64,000 bases of DNA from Oncomelania hupensis (lineage: Eukaryota; Mollusca; Gastropoda; Littorinimorpha; Pomatiopsidae): positions 36,838,750 through 36,902,749 of the forward strand of contig CM072512.1 of assembly GCA_036898135.1 (NCBI GenBank), given 5' to 3'. How positions within the stretch are numbered: the first letter of the stretch is position 1; each line of letters begins with the position of its first letter. A program made the position numbers and the translations under genes. The notes under the pieces are model-generated. The model searched no databases. It worked only from the letters and a program-made list of their open reading frames with translations, and was not told where the DNA came from. This document shows positions 49,400 to 59,880 of this stretch, piece by piece.

Positions 49400-51525
49400 T
49401 CCTTTGCTTTTTGTGGCGCTAAACAATGGAATTCATGCTATCAGGGAGGAGTTAGTCAGCGTGACCCCTACACCCTCCTCGCCGTTCACTGAGGACGTTG
49501 AACAGACGGCGTCCTTTAGTGGATTCAGGCCTGTGACCGAGGATGATGTTTGGCGCGTCATCACCAGGTCAACTCCCAAGTCGTGCGCCCTTGACCCAAT
49601 CCCCGTCCCACTGCTTGTGGAATGCCTTGACGTCCTCCTCCCTGCACTCGCCTTCATTGTCAACACTTCCCTCCTCTCTGGCACTTTCCCTTCCATCTTC
49701 AAACAGTCAATAGTCCTCCCACTCCTCAAGAAACCCTCACTCGACCCTAACACGCTCAAAAACTATCGCCCCGTCAGTAACCTCTCTTTCCTCTCCAAAA
49801 TCACAGAAAAAAGGTTCTTTCTCAGCTTTCAGACTATCTTCATTATTACGACCTCTTTCCTTCTACTCAGTCTGCCTACCGCCCAGGTCACAGCACCAAA
49901 ACTGCGCTTGTCCGAGTCATGAGCGACCTCCTGCGCGCGATGGATGGTGGCAAACTCTCCCTTCTCACTCTCCGTGATCTTCGGCTGCTTTCGACACCAT
50001 TGACCATCAAATTCTCCTGGATCGTCTTCACCTTTCTTTCGGTCTTTCAGGCTCAGCTCTTAACTGGTTTCAGTCTTATCTGTCTGACAGAACTCAAACA
50101 GTCTCTACTTCCAAACGCTGTTCTAGACCTTCAGCTCTTTCTCTTGGGGTTCCACAAGGATCGGTCCTCGGACCGGTTCTCTTCATCCTTTACACCAAAC
50201 CTCTATCATCTCTCATCAGCCACCACTCAGTTTCCAGTCAGTCATTTGCTGACGACACTCAAATCTGTGACTCTTGTCTCCCTGATCAGCTCGAAGCCAC
50301 CGTCCTTCGTGTGCGGGATTGTGTTGACGACGTCAGGCGTTGGATGACGTGCAACAAACTTAAACTGAATGATGACAAAACTGAAATCCTTCTCATCCAC
50401 CCCCAAAACAAACCTCTTCTTCCATCTGCTCCTTCTGTTATCTCTATCAGCAACTCTGATATCACACTCTCCACCTCGGCCAGAAACCTAGGAGTCGCCT
50501 TCACAGACACCCTCTCCATGGACAAACACATCACGAATATTTGCAGATCTGCATACATTGAACTTAGAAACATCAGTACCATCAGACACCTCCTCTCCTG
50601 TGAAGCCACCAAAACTCTTGTCTGTTCACTCATTCTTTCAAACTTTGACTATTGCAACACTCTTCTAGCAGGTATCCCTCAGAACCTCACAGACAAACTT
50701 CAGAAGGTACAGAACTCAGCGTGCAGACTCATTTTCAAAGCAAAAAAGCGTGATCACATACAACCACTCATGCTAAAACTCCACTGGCTCCCAATATCCT
50801 TCCGCATCAAGCACAAGACTGCCAACCTCTGCTTCAACTCGTTCACTGACCCCCTCACTTCCCTGTCTATCTCTCTGAACTCTTGCTTCCATACACTCCC
50901 TCCAGACGTTTACGCTCCTCCTTCGACCGAAGAATCCTCTCCATCCCACGCACTAGAACCAAAACCTTCGGTGACTGCTCTTTCTCCTTCCAGGCGCCTA
51001 CATTTTGGAACCAGCTCCCCTCCCACATCCGTCATTGTGAAACCTCCCCCACCTTCAAGAGGTCCCTGAAAACTCACCTGTTCAAGTGTGCTTATGACCT
51101 GTGACGTTCTCGCTTTGCCTCGTTCTCGGCCCGGGTGTTGTATCCTAACTGTCTATGTGACATTTAGAAATTGTGTTCATTATCTTTCTGACAGAAAGCG
51201 GAAAAGCGATCATGTACAGCCAATCGTTTCATTATTCTTGTTTAAACTTGTTAATTGGACTTTGTTAATTCACGTATTATAGTTAGACTTGTGTTGTATG
51301 CGTGCTGTGTGAGTGTATGTGCGCACGCGTGTGTACTACTGTGTTAGTCAAATTAATTATATATGTGTCTTAACTTACTTTTTATGTCATTATCTGATTG
51401 ATTTTAGTCACAGTTATAGTTCTTTAAAGGTTTTAAAAGTAAATTGTTAAGCGCTTAGAGCTAGATTAATAGGTAAGCGCTATATAAAAAGGCCTGTAAT
51501 AATATTAATAAATAATAATTCGCAG
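49400..51525 (+). pseudogene. CR1/L2-like LINE, 5'-truncated, nearly intact RT
   Basis: Reading across frames, the segment carries the region before RT (TPKSCALDPIPVPLL), fingers (LKNYRPVSNLSFLSKI), a AAFDTIDHQILLDRL block, GVPQGSVLGPVLFILY and the catalytic FADDTQIC near 50242-50270, followed by the thumb and a C-terminal FWNQLPSHIRH...LKTHLFKCAYDL ending at 51104. Three small frameshifts interrupt it: near 49810 in an A run, near 49983 (one base missing before GCTGCTTTC) and near 50885. The endonuclease is absent. The 3' UTR ends in GCGCTATATAA and AAT-rich DNA near 51525. The SAAFD and FADDTQ motifs are those of the CR1/L2 group; exact clade needs a tree. Confidence 0.85.
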
Positions 51526-51990
51526 CCAGCTAACATTCGTAGTATTGCGTCCACATAGATCTTCAAGAAAGCATTCAAAACACATCTATTCAGGCATTAC
51601 TTTCCCACTGATTGAACTCACGAACATAACAATTCTTCCGCCTGCTGACAAAGAGTCGACTGCCCAGTTTTAAACTGTTACCTTATGGTGAATGCTTGTG
51701 TTCGTGTTGAAGGTCATATATCAATTTTATATAAGGGTATTTACAATGTCGTACAAGTTCTTTTATACTACTAGTTTACTGAAATTTATCTGTTGTAGTT
51801 GAGTCTAGTCCTTTTAATGCTGTGATTCATGTCCTTTCATTGTATTTTACTGTTTTAAGAAATGTTTACAATCTTATGTTTTTGTTTAATAGGTGAGTAG
51901 TGTTTTTAGTTGTATTGCTTTTGTTAAAAAATTGGTCCTGATTTGGCTCGGAAGAGTCCGCTGGACCTAAAGCAATAACCATGTAATGTT
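51526..51990 (+). pseudogene. C-terminal scrap and 3' UTR of another LINE
   Basis: Right behind the previous LINE, 51562-51618 encodes IFKKAFKTHLFRHYFPTD and a stop, the usual end of a CR1/L2-like protein. The 3' UTR ends with GGCTCGGAAGAGTCCGCTGG; related ends occur at 40295-40350 (plus) and 16495-16540 (minus). Confidence 0.6.
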
Positions 51991-52243
51991 AAATGATGTG
52001 ATAATGAATGTTTTTATTGTGGACATGTACTTTGGCCAGGCGCTCGTGCGTCTCTGTGTGTGCATGTGTGTGTGTGTACGTGTGTGTGCTGTTATTTAAT
52101 GTACATACTTCTGGTTTAGCAGTTTTTAATAGGCATGTTTTTGTTTACATATTTTATTTTGGTTTAATACTGTTGCTTTTTAGTGCATTGTAAAGCGTGG
52201 CGAGCCCATGCTTGTTGGGATATCACGATATATAAGTCTACCG

Positions 52244-52317
<74 letters not shown>

Positions 52318-52345
52318 GTAGTAGTAGTAGTAGTAGTAGTAGTAG

Positions 52346-52410
<65 letters not shown>

Positions 52411-52411
52411 A
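52244..52411. repeat. Compound (ATT)n(AGT)n
   Basis: About 24 ATT units pass directly into about 31 AGT units with one GGA interruption. Confidence 0.99.
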
Positions 52412-52849
52412 TTTTATTATTATATAGTAGGGATCTAAATCATCTGTTTAAAAAATATAGCATTTATGCAGAAGTTTTCACCATCGCGTTGTAACATCTA
52501 GCATTTTTTGCAGGTGTATCTACCATAAGTGACATATGCTAATTTATATTTTTTTAAAACTCACATTGGCCAAGCTTCTTCCAAGATGTTCTGTATTCAG
52601 TGTTCTCATCTTAAAGCGAATTTTTCAAATGTTTTGACAAACTTAATCTGTAAGGATACCTTTCTTTTTAAGAAGCCTTACAAAGTTGTACTGATTAAGA
52701 ACTTTGTTTTTACAGGACAATTTTACTGAAATGCAGTGTGCTGCATCAGTTATCTCAGTGTGGGCAATCAAGATTTCTTGACTTGACTTGACTTAAAAAG
52801 TTTAACTCTTCTACTGTGGAGAGGCATGTTTCTTTAACAATAATGGCAG

Positions 52850-53020
52850 TGGTATGCTTACCAACCTCTGTGGGACCTTACGGTCTTGGGAATATGAACA
52901 GTTACGTCCATGGACAGAACAGTCATGGGTCCCCGACGGCATTCCAGCATTTAGTTCAGCCCGTCATCTGTGCCCAGCCTTCATACAGAGGTCCCGTTTT
53001 GCAGAGCATGTACGTCGTCT
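52850..53020 (+). CDS. Candidate internal exon 1 of an unrecognised host gene
   Basis: A 171-bp open segment between an acceptor-like ATGGCAG (AG at 52848-52849, T-rich stretch before it) and a donor-like GTATTG at 53021. Read with one base completing a codon at the start and two left at the end, it encodes 56 full codons with three Trp, including RSWEYEQLRPW and PAFIQRSRFAEHVRRL. The phase fits the next candidate exon, giving a Leu codon across the junction. A second frame is also open here and has somewhat higher GC at third positions, so this exon is the least secure of the three. No family is recognised. Confidence 0.4.
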
Positions 53021-53237
53021 GTATTGTTTGACTAACTGTTTGGTTGATTATATGATTGATTGGTGGACGACTTCATTCATTTATTCACTGATTCTTTATT
53101 TCATCCCCTCATTTGGGGTTTATATTCACCACTAATATCCGTGCTACGCCGTAATTTGTTGTTCGTGTTATTTATTGTTGTTGTTGCTGTTATTGTTGTA
53201 GTTGGGATTGTCCTGGTTGTTGTTGTTGTTGTTGGTT

Positions 53238-53272
53238 CTCCTTCTTCTTCTTCTTCTTCTTCTTCTTCTTCT
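53238..53272. repeat. (TTC)n tract
   Basis: About eleven units ending in GGCTGCAG, inside the first candidate intron; it could act as a decoy acceptor. Confidence 0.9.
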
Positions 53273-53403
53273 GGCTGCAGAAGCATCGTCTGTACCTTCA
53301 TCGGTTTCGTCATCTACAATCAATTTTTACTACAATTGGTCTTCAGTTAATTAAATGCTTGTTTCATTGAGCGACTGACTCGAATATTGGTTGATGTTTA
53401 CAG

Positions 53404-53628
53404 ACTTGCCAGCAAGCCCAAAAGTCCTCCTACCTCCGCCAGCTCAGCGTCTACCTTGGAATCGCAAGATGAATCAGAGAAATGCTCCACGCCATTCCGC
53501 CTTCCTCGCATCTCCCCGCGCAACAACCCCACCAACGAGGGCAGTCCCGTCCCACCCTCTACCACCCCAGGGGACAGAGATGGCGAAGACAAGGTGTGGG
53601 GCAGGTTCGGCTATGAAGACAACATCAG
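53404..53628 (+). CDS. Candidate internal exon 2 of an unrecognised host gene
   Basis: A 225-bp open segment flanked by GTTTACAG (acceptor) and CAG|GTGTGG (donor). It starts with one codon-completing base and ends with two, so it is symmetric. The encoded stretch is rich in Ser, Pro and Thr (KPKSPPTSASSAS, STPFRLPRISPRNNP) and ends KVWGRFGYEDNI, which suggests a disordered linker followed by a short ordered end. GC at third positions is high in this frame, unlike the surrounding AT-rich DNA. The frame joins exon 3 with an Arg codon. Function unknown. Confidence 0.55.
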
Positions 53629-53719
53629 GTGTGGTTTTATGTGACGTCCAATTTATATGTTTTATGTGTTTGTTGTGGGGTGGTGGTGACATAAGACATA
53701 AGCCATTTTATTTGTAAAA

Positions 53720-54396
53720 CAAGTGACTTTGGGAAAGTTACTTCAAGATTCAAGATTGAATATATTATATTTATTGTTGTCATAAATCACAAGAAAATGT
53801 AGTGTTTGGTGTGACGATTCCACTTACAAGGACAACGCAAAACAAAACTAATATAACATAAAATTATGCATAAGCCTATATCACATTATCACAGAGCAAG
53901 TAAATAACGTTTTCATGAACGGTAAATCACGCATGCTTTTACTTCAACAGAATCATCACACGACCCCCATTCGTAACAAAGCTTCCAGGCCATCAGCAGC
54001 TATCACACCTGCATACCCGCAACCACACCGCAGTTGCCGTCTTCCAGATAAACAGCGCACAAACCCTCAACATGCATATATTATATACACACAGAAATTT
54101 AAGTTTGTAAAAGGTCATAAACATGCATGTGCGATACAAGAAGAAAACGCGAAGATATTAATACACGTACTATCCACATTGAAGTTGACTAGGATTAAGA
54201 ATAAAAAATACATCAAAAGTTACAAACTTGAGCAAAAGTTTAAACGGCCATAAATGCATAAAAATATTATGGCCATGCAATGATTATCTAATAATTTTCC
54301 ATGATCGTGCAAAACAAAAAATGAATATTAATTAAATCAATAACAATCAATGACAACAATGATGACGATGACGATAGTGATTATGATGATTATGAT
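53720..54396 (-). other. Possible LINE 3' end, otherwise empty
   Basis: TTCAAGATTCAAGATTGAAT at 53743 reads on the minus strand as a (ATCTTGA)n-type LINE tail followed by non-coding AT-rich DNA. Sits in the large candidate intron. Confidence 0.35.
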
Positions 54397-54398
54397 GG

Positions 54399-54474
<76 letters not shown>

Positions 54475-54483
54475 CATGATGAT
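54397..54483. repeat. (GAT)n, target of the LTR element
   Basis: About 25 GAT units; the complete retrotransposon begins at its right edge and the tract resumes at 61100. Confidence 0.98.
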
Positions 54484-55139
54484 TGTTACACTCAATTTGA
54501 TGTTTGGTGTTTTCTATCAGTATCTGATTCAGCCCCGATGCTTGAATTCCTGATAGTTGTGTAACTCAGATTCGTTTATTCACGCAACCCGCTCAAGCAG
54601 CATACAAGTCACTAAGTCGACGTATGAAGTTTTCCACTTTTTATTCAGCACACTCCAACAACTGCATACAATTCTCAACTCAACTCAACAACTTTCACAG
54701 CAACTCTTCTTTCCTTTTCAACAACTTTACTATCAATAACAATCTCAACTATCTCCCAACAGCAACTCGGCACACGATTAAATAACCTCTCTCTCTTCCG
54801 GAAGAATTTCGAACAATGTAGAAATGACGCACTGCCACCAATCGAATAAAAGATCGTCATCACTGACTTACGTCATAATTATTATTTCTCCTTCTGGAAC
54901 GACCTCTTGCTTCGACATGTATCGGGAAATTTCTATAGAAAGTAAACACTCAGATCCAGAAACTTCTACAGTAATATCGACCAAAGCAAATTATCAACGT
55001 TATACAAAGCCTCTCCTAACAACAATGCAAACTCAAATCAAAGGTAAATAAACTCCATTATTGAATACTTTGCAAATCGAAACGATTAGATCTATCGTAC
55101 ACGCTTCCGACATACTTTCGTTCGCGTTTCAACGTAACA
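54484..55139 (-). repeat. 3' LTR of the Gmr1-like element
   Basis: Downstream LTR in element orientation, identical by eye to the other copy at an offset of 5960. It carries AATAAA at 54640-54645 on the minus strand. Short open frames inside it occur identically in both LTRs and are not genes. Confidence 0.95.
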
Positions 55140-55150
55140 TAACCCCCCAC
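55140..55150 (-). promoter_or_regulatory. Polypurine tract candidate
   Basis: Directly before the 3' LTR the minus strand reads GTGGGGGGTTA, a purine-rich stretch in the place where plus-strand DNA priming occurs in LTR retrotransposons. Confidence 0.75.
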
Positions 55151-55347
55151 TCAAGAAGAAATTTACCCAATTTCTTTCAACAACGTTGAAACGTAATGCA
55201 CAAACAAAGTTCAGAATTAAAACTTATTTCAGACTGTCTGAACACTGTCAATGTTCTCAGCTCATTCACACAGAGTCAATGGTTTTCATCTTCAAATCTG
55301 TCTGGATATTGTCAATGTTCACAGTTTATCTACACGGTCAATGTTTT
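55151..55347 (-). other. 3' untranslated interior of the Gmr1-like element
   Basis: About 200 bp between the Pol stop codon and the polypurine tract. It holds a diverged tandem duplication of roughly 65 bp (about 55230-55350) in which CTGTCTG...TGTCAATGTTC is repeated. No frame of note. Confidence 0.6.
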
Positions 55348-58300
55348 TTACTCACACACTCTGCTGAGGAAGTCCGCACCAACATTGTCTGATCCTTTGA
55401 TAGATTCTACTCGCATGTTAAAGTTCTGCAAGTACATAGCCCATCTCATGATGCGACTGTTCACAAACTTGGCAGAGTTCAAGTAAGTTAGCGGCTTGTG
55501 ATCAGTCTGTAGCACGAACTTCACTCCTTGAAGGTACAGTTCGAACTTCCGGATTCCCCATATGATGGCAAGGCACTCTTTCTCCATGGTCGAGTAATTT
55601 TTCTCAGCCCTGGACAGCTTCTTGCTGGCGTAACTGACCGGAAATAGTTTCCCTTCGTGCTCTTGCATCAGTATGGCGCCGATGCCTTCGTCCGCTGCGT
55701 CTGTCCTTAAGACGAATTCCTTGGAAGTATCGGGCAGTCGTAGCACCGGATCCTTCGAAAGGAGGTCGCGCACAGTCTGGTATGCCCTCTCCTGAGACGG
55801 TCCCCACTGCACTTGGTTTGGACAGCCTTTCCGCACCAGGTCCGACAAAGGTGCTGTGATGGCTGAGTAGTTCGGTACGAACTCCCTATAATACCCAGCC
55901 AATCCCAGGAAAGATCGTACTTGCTTCTTTGTTTGGGGACGTGGAGCGTTCAGAATTTTGGTGACGTTTTCTAGCAGAAGCCCCTTTTGTCCTTCTTTCA
56001 GCGAATGGCCGATAAAGTCGACGTTGTCAGTCCCCAGAATGCACTTACTGGGTCTCACGGTCAGGTTAGCTTCTGTTAGACGGTGAAACAGCTCCCTCAA
56101 GGTCTGCAGATGCTCTTCCCAGGTGCGGGTGTGGACTAGCAGGTCGTCCCAGTAACACACGACGTTGTCCATCCCTTTGAGCATCTTCCTCATTCCTCTC
56201 TTCAGGGTAGCTCCGCTGTTGACCATGCCAAAGGGCATCCTTAGGCACTCGTACGTCCCATCAGGAGTTATGAAAGCAGTCTTTGGTATGTCCTGTTGAC
56301 GCACGGGGACTTGCCAATAACCCTTGCTGAGGTCAATCTTTGAGAAGATTCTACTCCCCGATAGTTGGCGGAAGAGGTCTGCTGCTGTAGGCATCGGCTC
56401 AGGGTCGAAGACGGTGATCTTATTAACCTTCCTGTAGTCGATGCATACTCTGTTGCTGCCGTCCTTCTTCTTCACGACCACGACAGGGGACGCGTAGGGG
56501 GAACTGGACTCCCTGATGATGCCCATCTTCAGCATCTCATCGATGTCTTTCTTCAAGGATTCACGGGCCTTGAAAGGGATCGGGAAGGGCTTGGATCGAA
56601 CAGGGATATTCGAAGTGAGGTGGACTTCGTGTTCGACCAAAGTTATAGAGCCAGGGACATCGCTGAAGTTGTGGGGAAACTCGCCCATAAGATCCTTGAG
56701 CTCCATCTTTTGACCTTCCGTCAAGCTTGGTCCTAGCTTAACATCATCGATGCCTTCTTTGCTGTGGAAGTCTCCAAGTTCCAACAGTTCCTCGCTATCA
56801 AAGCTGTTGTCGATCTCAGCTGCTGTTGCCACATGCACAGTCTCTGATGGCCTTTCCACGTACAGCTTAAGGAGGTTGGCGTGGTATATCTTGGAATGCT
56901 GGCCGACCTTCACCTTGTAGTCGTTGATCCCCACCACGGTCTCCACTTCGTACGGGCCTTTCCACTGCATCAGCAACTTATTGTGATCAGTAGGTAGCAG
57001 CACCAGCACTTTGTTGCCAGGTTTAAACTTCCTGTTCACAGCCCTACGGTCATAGTAGTGCTTTCCACAGTCCTGGGACTTCTTCAGGTTTTCTCTGGCT
57101 ATCTCGAAAGTCTGCTCCAGCTTCTCCCGTAGCTCAAACACGTACTGGTAGCTGTTCTTCACCTCTGGGGTGTCTACTTCTTTCGTCCACAGTTCTTTTA
57201 GGATGTGCATCGGCCCTCGGATGGTTCTTCCGTACAGCAGCTCGAACGGAGAGAAGCCGGTGGACTCCTGCGGTACTTCTCTGTAGGCGAAAAGTAAGGC
57301 GTTGATGTAGCGATGCCATTGTCTGGGCTGCTCGCTGCACAGTTTCTTCAGGGTGGACTTCAACGTAGCATTGAACTTTTCGACAAGCCCGTTGCACATT
57401 GGATGGTAGGGTGTCGTAGTTAAATGCCGGATGCTCAGCAGTCTGTTGACCTCCTTCATGCAGTCAGAGACGAACTGCGTCCCGAGGTCTGTCAGAATTT
57501 CTTCAGGCACTCCAAGTCTACTGAACATGTCCACCAGTGCCTCTGCTACAGTTTCAGTGTCAATCTTCTTCAGTGGCACTGCTTCTGGGTACCGAGTTGC
57601 ATAGTCCACTAAGGTCAGTACCCATCGACGACCTTCTTCACTCGGAGGTCTTATTTCACCGATTAAGTCTAAGGCCACCCTCTTGAAAGGTCGGTCGATC
57701 AGAGGCATTCTCTGCATAGGCACTTTCGGGACCCTTCCTCGAGGTATGGTCTTCTGGCAAATGTCACATGATCGGCAGAAACGGCTGACGTCCGCATGAA
57801 GTCCTGGCCAGTAGAACACCGCCTGGATTCTATCCGACGTCTTCTTGATACCCAGGTGACCTCCCATGATTGAGTCATGCGCTACTTCCATCACTTGGCG
57901 CCTTAGGGGTAACGGTACCAAGACTTGACGTAGTGGTTTACCTCCGTTGACCCTCGGGTGCTGGAAGATTCGGTACAGGATCTTGGCCTTCACCTCAAAA
58001 TAGACCGTACCACTGCCTTTGGTCACGTGGTCTTGGCGGTTCCTGTACTTGTTTAAAGTGCTATCAGCTTCCTGGAGCTGGATCAGCTTATCTCTGTCCA
58101 CGATGGCAGCTTTAGAGTTGTCGGCGACCTTCAGTGGCGTAGACGTCTTGTCTCTCTTGGCCTGGGCCCTGGTAGTAACAGCACCGACGATCTCTGGTCG
58201 GCAGGGCTGAGCCGGAGTAGCCACATTATCCCGTAGCAGCTCTGTAAGGTCTCCATCGAGAAACGGCAATGGATCCTCCTCTACAACTTCGACACGTTGG

Positions 58301-59880
58301 ATTGAGGCAGGACTCCACTCTGGATCGGGGTCGTCGGGTCGTCTCGCGCCGTCGATGTTCCCGATCATCAAATCGTATAGCGGCTTCTTCAGGCAAACCG
58401 CTTCTACTTCGCCTATGTAGAAAGGAGTGCTGACTTGAATCTTCGCAACTGGCGCTCTCACACACTTGCTGTCGGCCATGAGTGTCCATTTAAAATCGCC
58501 AGTGAACTGTTCTTTAGCGATTAGGTCTTCTTTGACGATGACCCCACTGCAGCCAGAGTCTCTTAAGACAGTCACTTCATGATTTCCGACGCGTCCCTTT
58601 GAAACAGGCATGTTCTGGACGGTCACAGCTGCGCTGGCGACGACGGGGATGGATTTTCCGTTGGCAAGGAGAAGTTGGCCATCGGTTATGCACTCTTGCA
58701 CGTCCGCAGGAGTAGCTGCGCGCTCGGTCTCACTCGGAAGAATGACGCTCCCGCCGCACACTTGATGGTCAGATCTACTGGTTTGCCGTTGATTGGAGAA
58801 CCGCCTCTGCCGGTTGCACGCCGCTGCATTGTCCGTACTGCTCCGCTGTCCGCTATTTCTGCTTTGAGTGCAGCTGGCAGCTCTGTGGTCTGTAGCGTTG
58901 CAGATGAAACATCCTCTTGACTGCCCTTCCCTGGAAGGTGGCGTGGAGTCCGTGTGTCTCTGACTCGTCTGACTCCCCTGGATCTGGTTCCCATGGTTTC
59001 CAGTCTTCTGAAATGGTTTCATCGCCTTGGGTGGCCCCAGCGTTTTTCCGTGAGCGAGGAGATATCTTTCAGCAACCTCGGTCACATCATTAAGCGTCCG
59101 CAGCTTCTGTAGTTCTAAGTGGGTCGCCAAGTCCTTGTGACAGGCATTGAGGAATTGCTCCTTCACGATCAGGTCATGGAGACTATCGTAAGACTTCCCT
59201 TTGCCTGATAGTTCCACCCACTTGTGTAAGTATGACGACAGGCGCTCCACAAATTGCTTTGGTGTCTCGTCTGACAAAGGCCGGCATTCACGGAAGCGTT
59301 TACGGTAGCCCTTCTCTGTGAAGCTGTAGCAATGCAGTAGGGCCTCTTTCAAGACGTCATAGTTTTTGGCGTCATCGTTCGACAGTCTGGTGTAAACTTC
59401 GAGCGCTTGCCCTGTCAGAAGTGCACTTAGTCGAATCGCCCAGTCTCGAGGTTGCCAGTTGGAGCTTTCGGCGAACCTTTCGAATCTCGCCAGATAGCTG
59501 TCGATCTGGTCCTTCCCGTCGACGAAGGCTGGCAATTTTGGAGCCATGTGGTCGCTGACGACTTGTGGCGCATGCTGATTGTTTTGGATACGCGCCAACT
59601 CTAGCTGGTGCTGAAGTCGTCTCTCTTCCATTTCTCTTTCTTCTCGGCGTCGCTGCGCTTCGAACTCTCTTTCTTCACGCCTGCGTTGTTCTTCTTTTTC
59701 TTCTCGGCGACGCTGTTCTTCCTTTTCTTCTCGGCGTCGCTGCTCTTCTAATTCTAGACGCTTCTGTTCTAATTCTATTTCTCTTTCTTCACGCCATATT
59801 CTCTCTTGAGACTTGACGTACTCCGTCAGCTGTTTTCCTTTTAGATTTAGTTCAACCCCTTTCTGCCAGAAATCAGCCAT
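55348..59880 (-). CDS. Gag-Pol polyprotein, order Gag-PR-INT-RT-RNase H, 1510 residues
   Basis: One open frame encodes all proteins needed for particle assembly, reverse transcription and integration. Residues 22-98 are a charged coiled coil with repeated EEQRRR units; 115-280 resemble a retrotransposon Gag core; a CCHC zinc knuckle is C324, C327, H332, C337. The protease has D441-S-G with a late hydrophobic-Gly segment near 503-508. Integrase has H668, H675, C705, C708, then D738, D798, E834 (DD35E), followed by a GPY motif at 975-977. RT spans about 1090-1265, with D1183 and Y-W-D-D at 1243-1246. RNase H has D1394, E1435, D1460. The start ATG has A at -3 and G at +4. Gag and Pol share one frame with no frameshift or stop, so a fusion protein is expected. 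Integrase before RT is unusual for gypsy-type elements; YWDD is a less common form of YxDD. Confidence 0.95.
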   Translation of the reverse strand: MADFWQKGVELNLKGKQLTEYVKSQERIWREEREIELEQKRLELEEQRRREEKEEQRRREEKEEQRRREEREFEAQRRREEREMEERRLQHQLELARIQNNQHAPQVVSDHMAPKLPAFVDGKDQIDSYLARFERFAESSNWQPRDWAIRLSALLTGQALEVYTRLSNDDAKNYDVLKEALLHCYSFTEKGYRKRFRECRPLSDETPKQFVERLSSYLHKWVELSGKGKSYDSLHDLIVKEQFLNACHKDLATHLELQKLRTLNDVTEVAERYLLAHGKTLGPPKAMKPFQKTGNHGNQIQGSQTSQRHTDSTPPSREGQSRGCFICNATDHRAASCTQSRNSGQRSSTDNAAACNRQRRFSNQRQTSRSDHQVCGGSVILPSETERAATPADVQECITDGQLLLANGKSIPVVASAAVTVQNMPVSKGRVGNHEVTVLRDSGCSGVIVKEDLIAKEQFTGDFKWTLMADSKCVRAPVAKIQVSTPFYIGEVEAVCLKKPLYDLMIGNIDGARRPDDPDPEWSPASIQRVEVVEEDPLPFLDGDLTELLRDNVATPAQPCRPEIVGAVTTRAQAKRDKTSTPLKVADNSKAAIVDRDKLIQLQEADSTLNKYRNRQDHVTKGSGTVYFEVKAKILYRIFQHPRVNGGKPLRQVLVPLPLRRQVMEVAHDSIMGGHLGIKKTSDRIQAVFYWPGLHADVSRFCRSCDICQKTIPRGRVPKVPMQRMPLIDRPFKRVALDLIGEIRPPSEEGRRWVLTLVDYATRYPEAVPLKKIDTETVAEALVDMFSRLGVPEEILTDLGTQFVSDCMKEVNRLLSIRHLTTTPYHPMCNGLVEKFNATLKSTLKKLCSEQPRQWHRYINALLFAYREVPQESTGFSPFELLYGRTIRGPMHILKELWTKEVDTPEVKNSYQYVFELREKLEQTFEIARENLKKSQDCGKHYYDRRAVNRKFKPGNKVLVLLPTDHNKLLMQWKGPYEVETVVGINDYKVKVGQHSKIYHANLLKLYVERPSETVHVATAAEIDNSFDSEELLELGDFHSKEGIDDVKLGPSLTEGQKMELKDLMGEFPHNFSDVPGSITLVEHEVHLTSNIPVRSKPFPIPFKARESLKKDIDEMLKMGIIRESSSPYASPVVVVKKKDGSNRVCIDYRKVNKITVFDPEPMPTAADLFRQLSGSRIFSKIDLSKGYWQVPVRQQDIPKTAFITPDGTYECLRMPFGMVNSGATLKRGMRKMLKGMDNVVCYWDDLLVHTRTWEEHLQTLRELFHRLTEANLTVRPSKCILGTDNVDFIGHSLKEGQKGLLLENVTKILNAPRPQTKKQVRSFLGLAGYYREFVPNYSAITAPLSDLVRKGCPNQVQWGPSQERAYQTVRDLLSKDPVLRLPDTSKEFVLRTDAADEGIGAILMQEHEGKLFPVSYASKKLSRAEKNYSTMEKECLAIIWGIRKFELYLQGVKFVLQTDHKPLTYLNSAKFVNSRIMRWAMYLQNFNMRVESIKGSDNVGADFLSRVCE

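Noticed and set aside
54557..55051. Small proteins within the LTRs
   Set aside because: They lie entirely in non-coding LTR sequence and repeat identically in both LTRs, which is explained by LTR identity.
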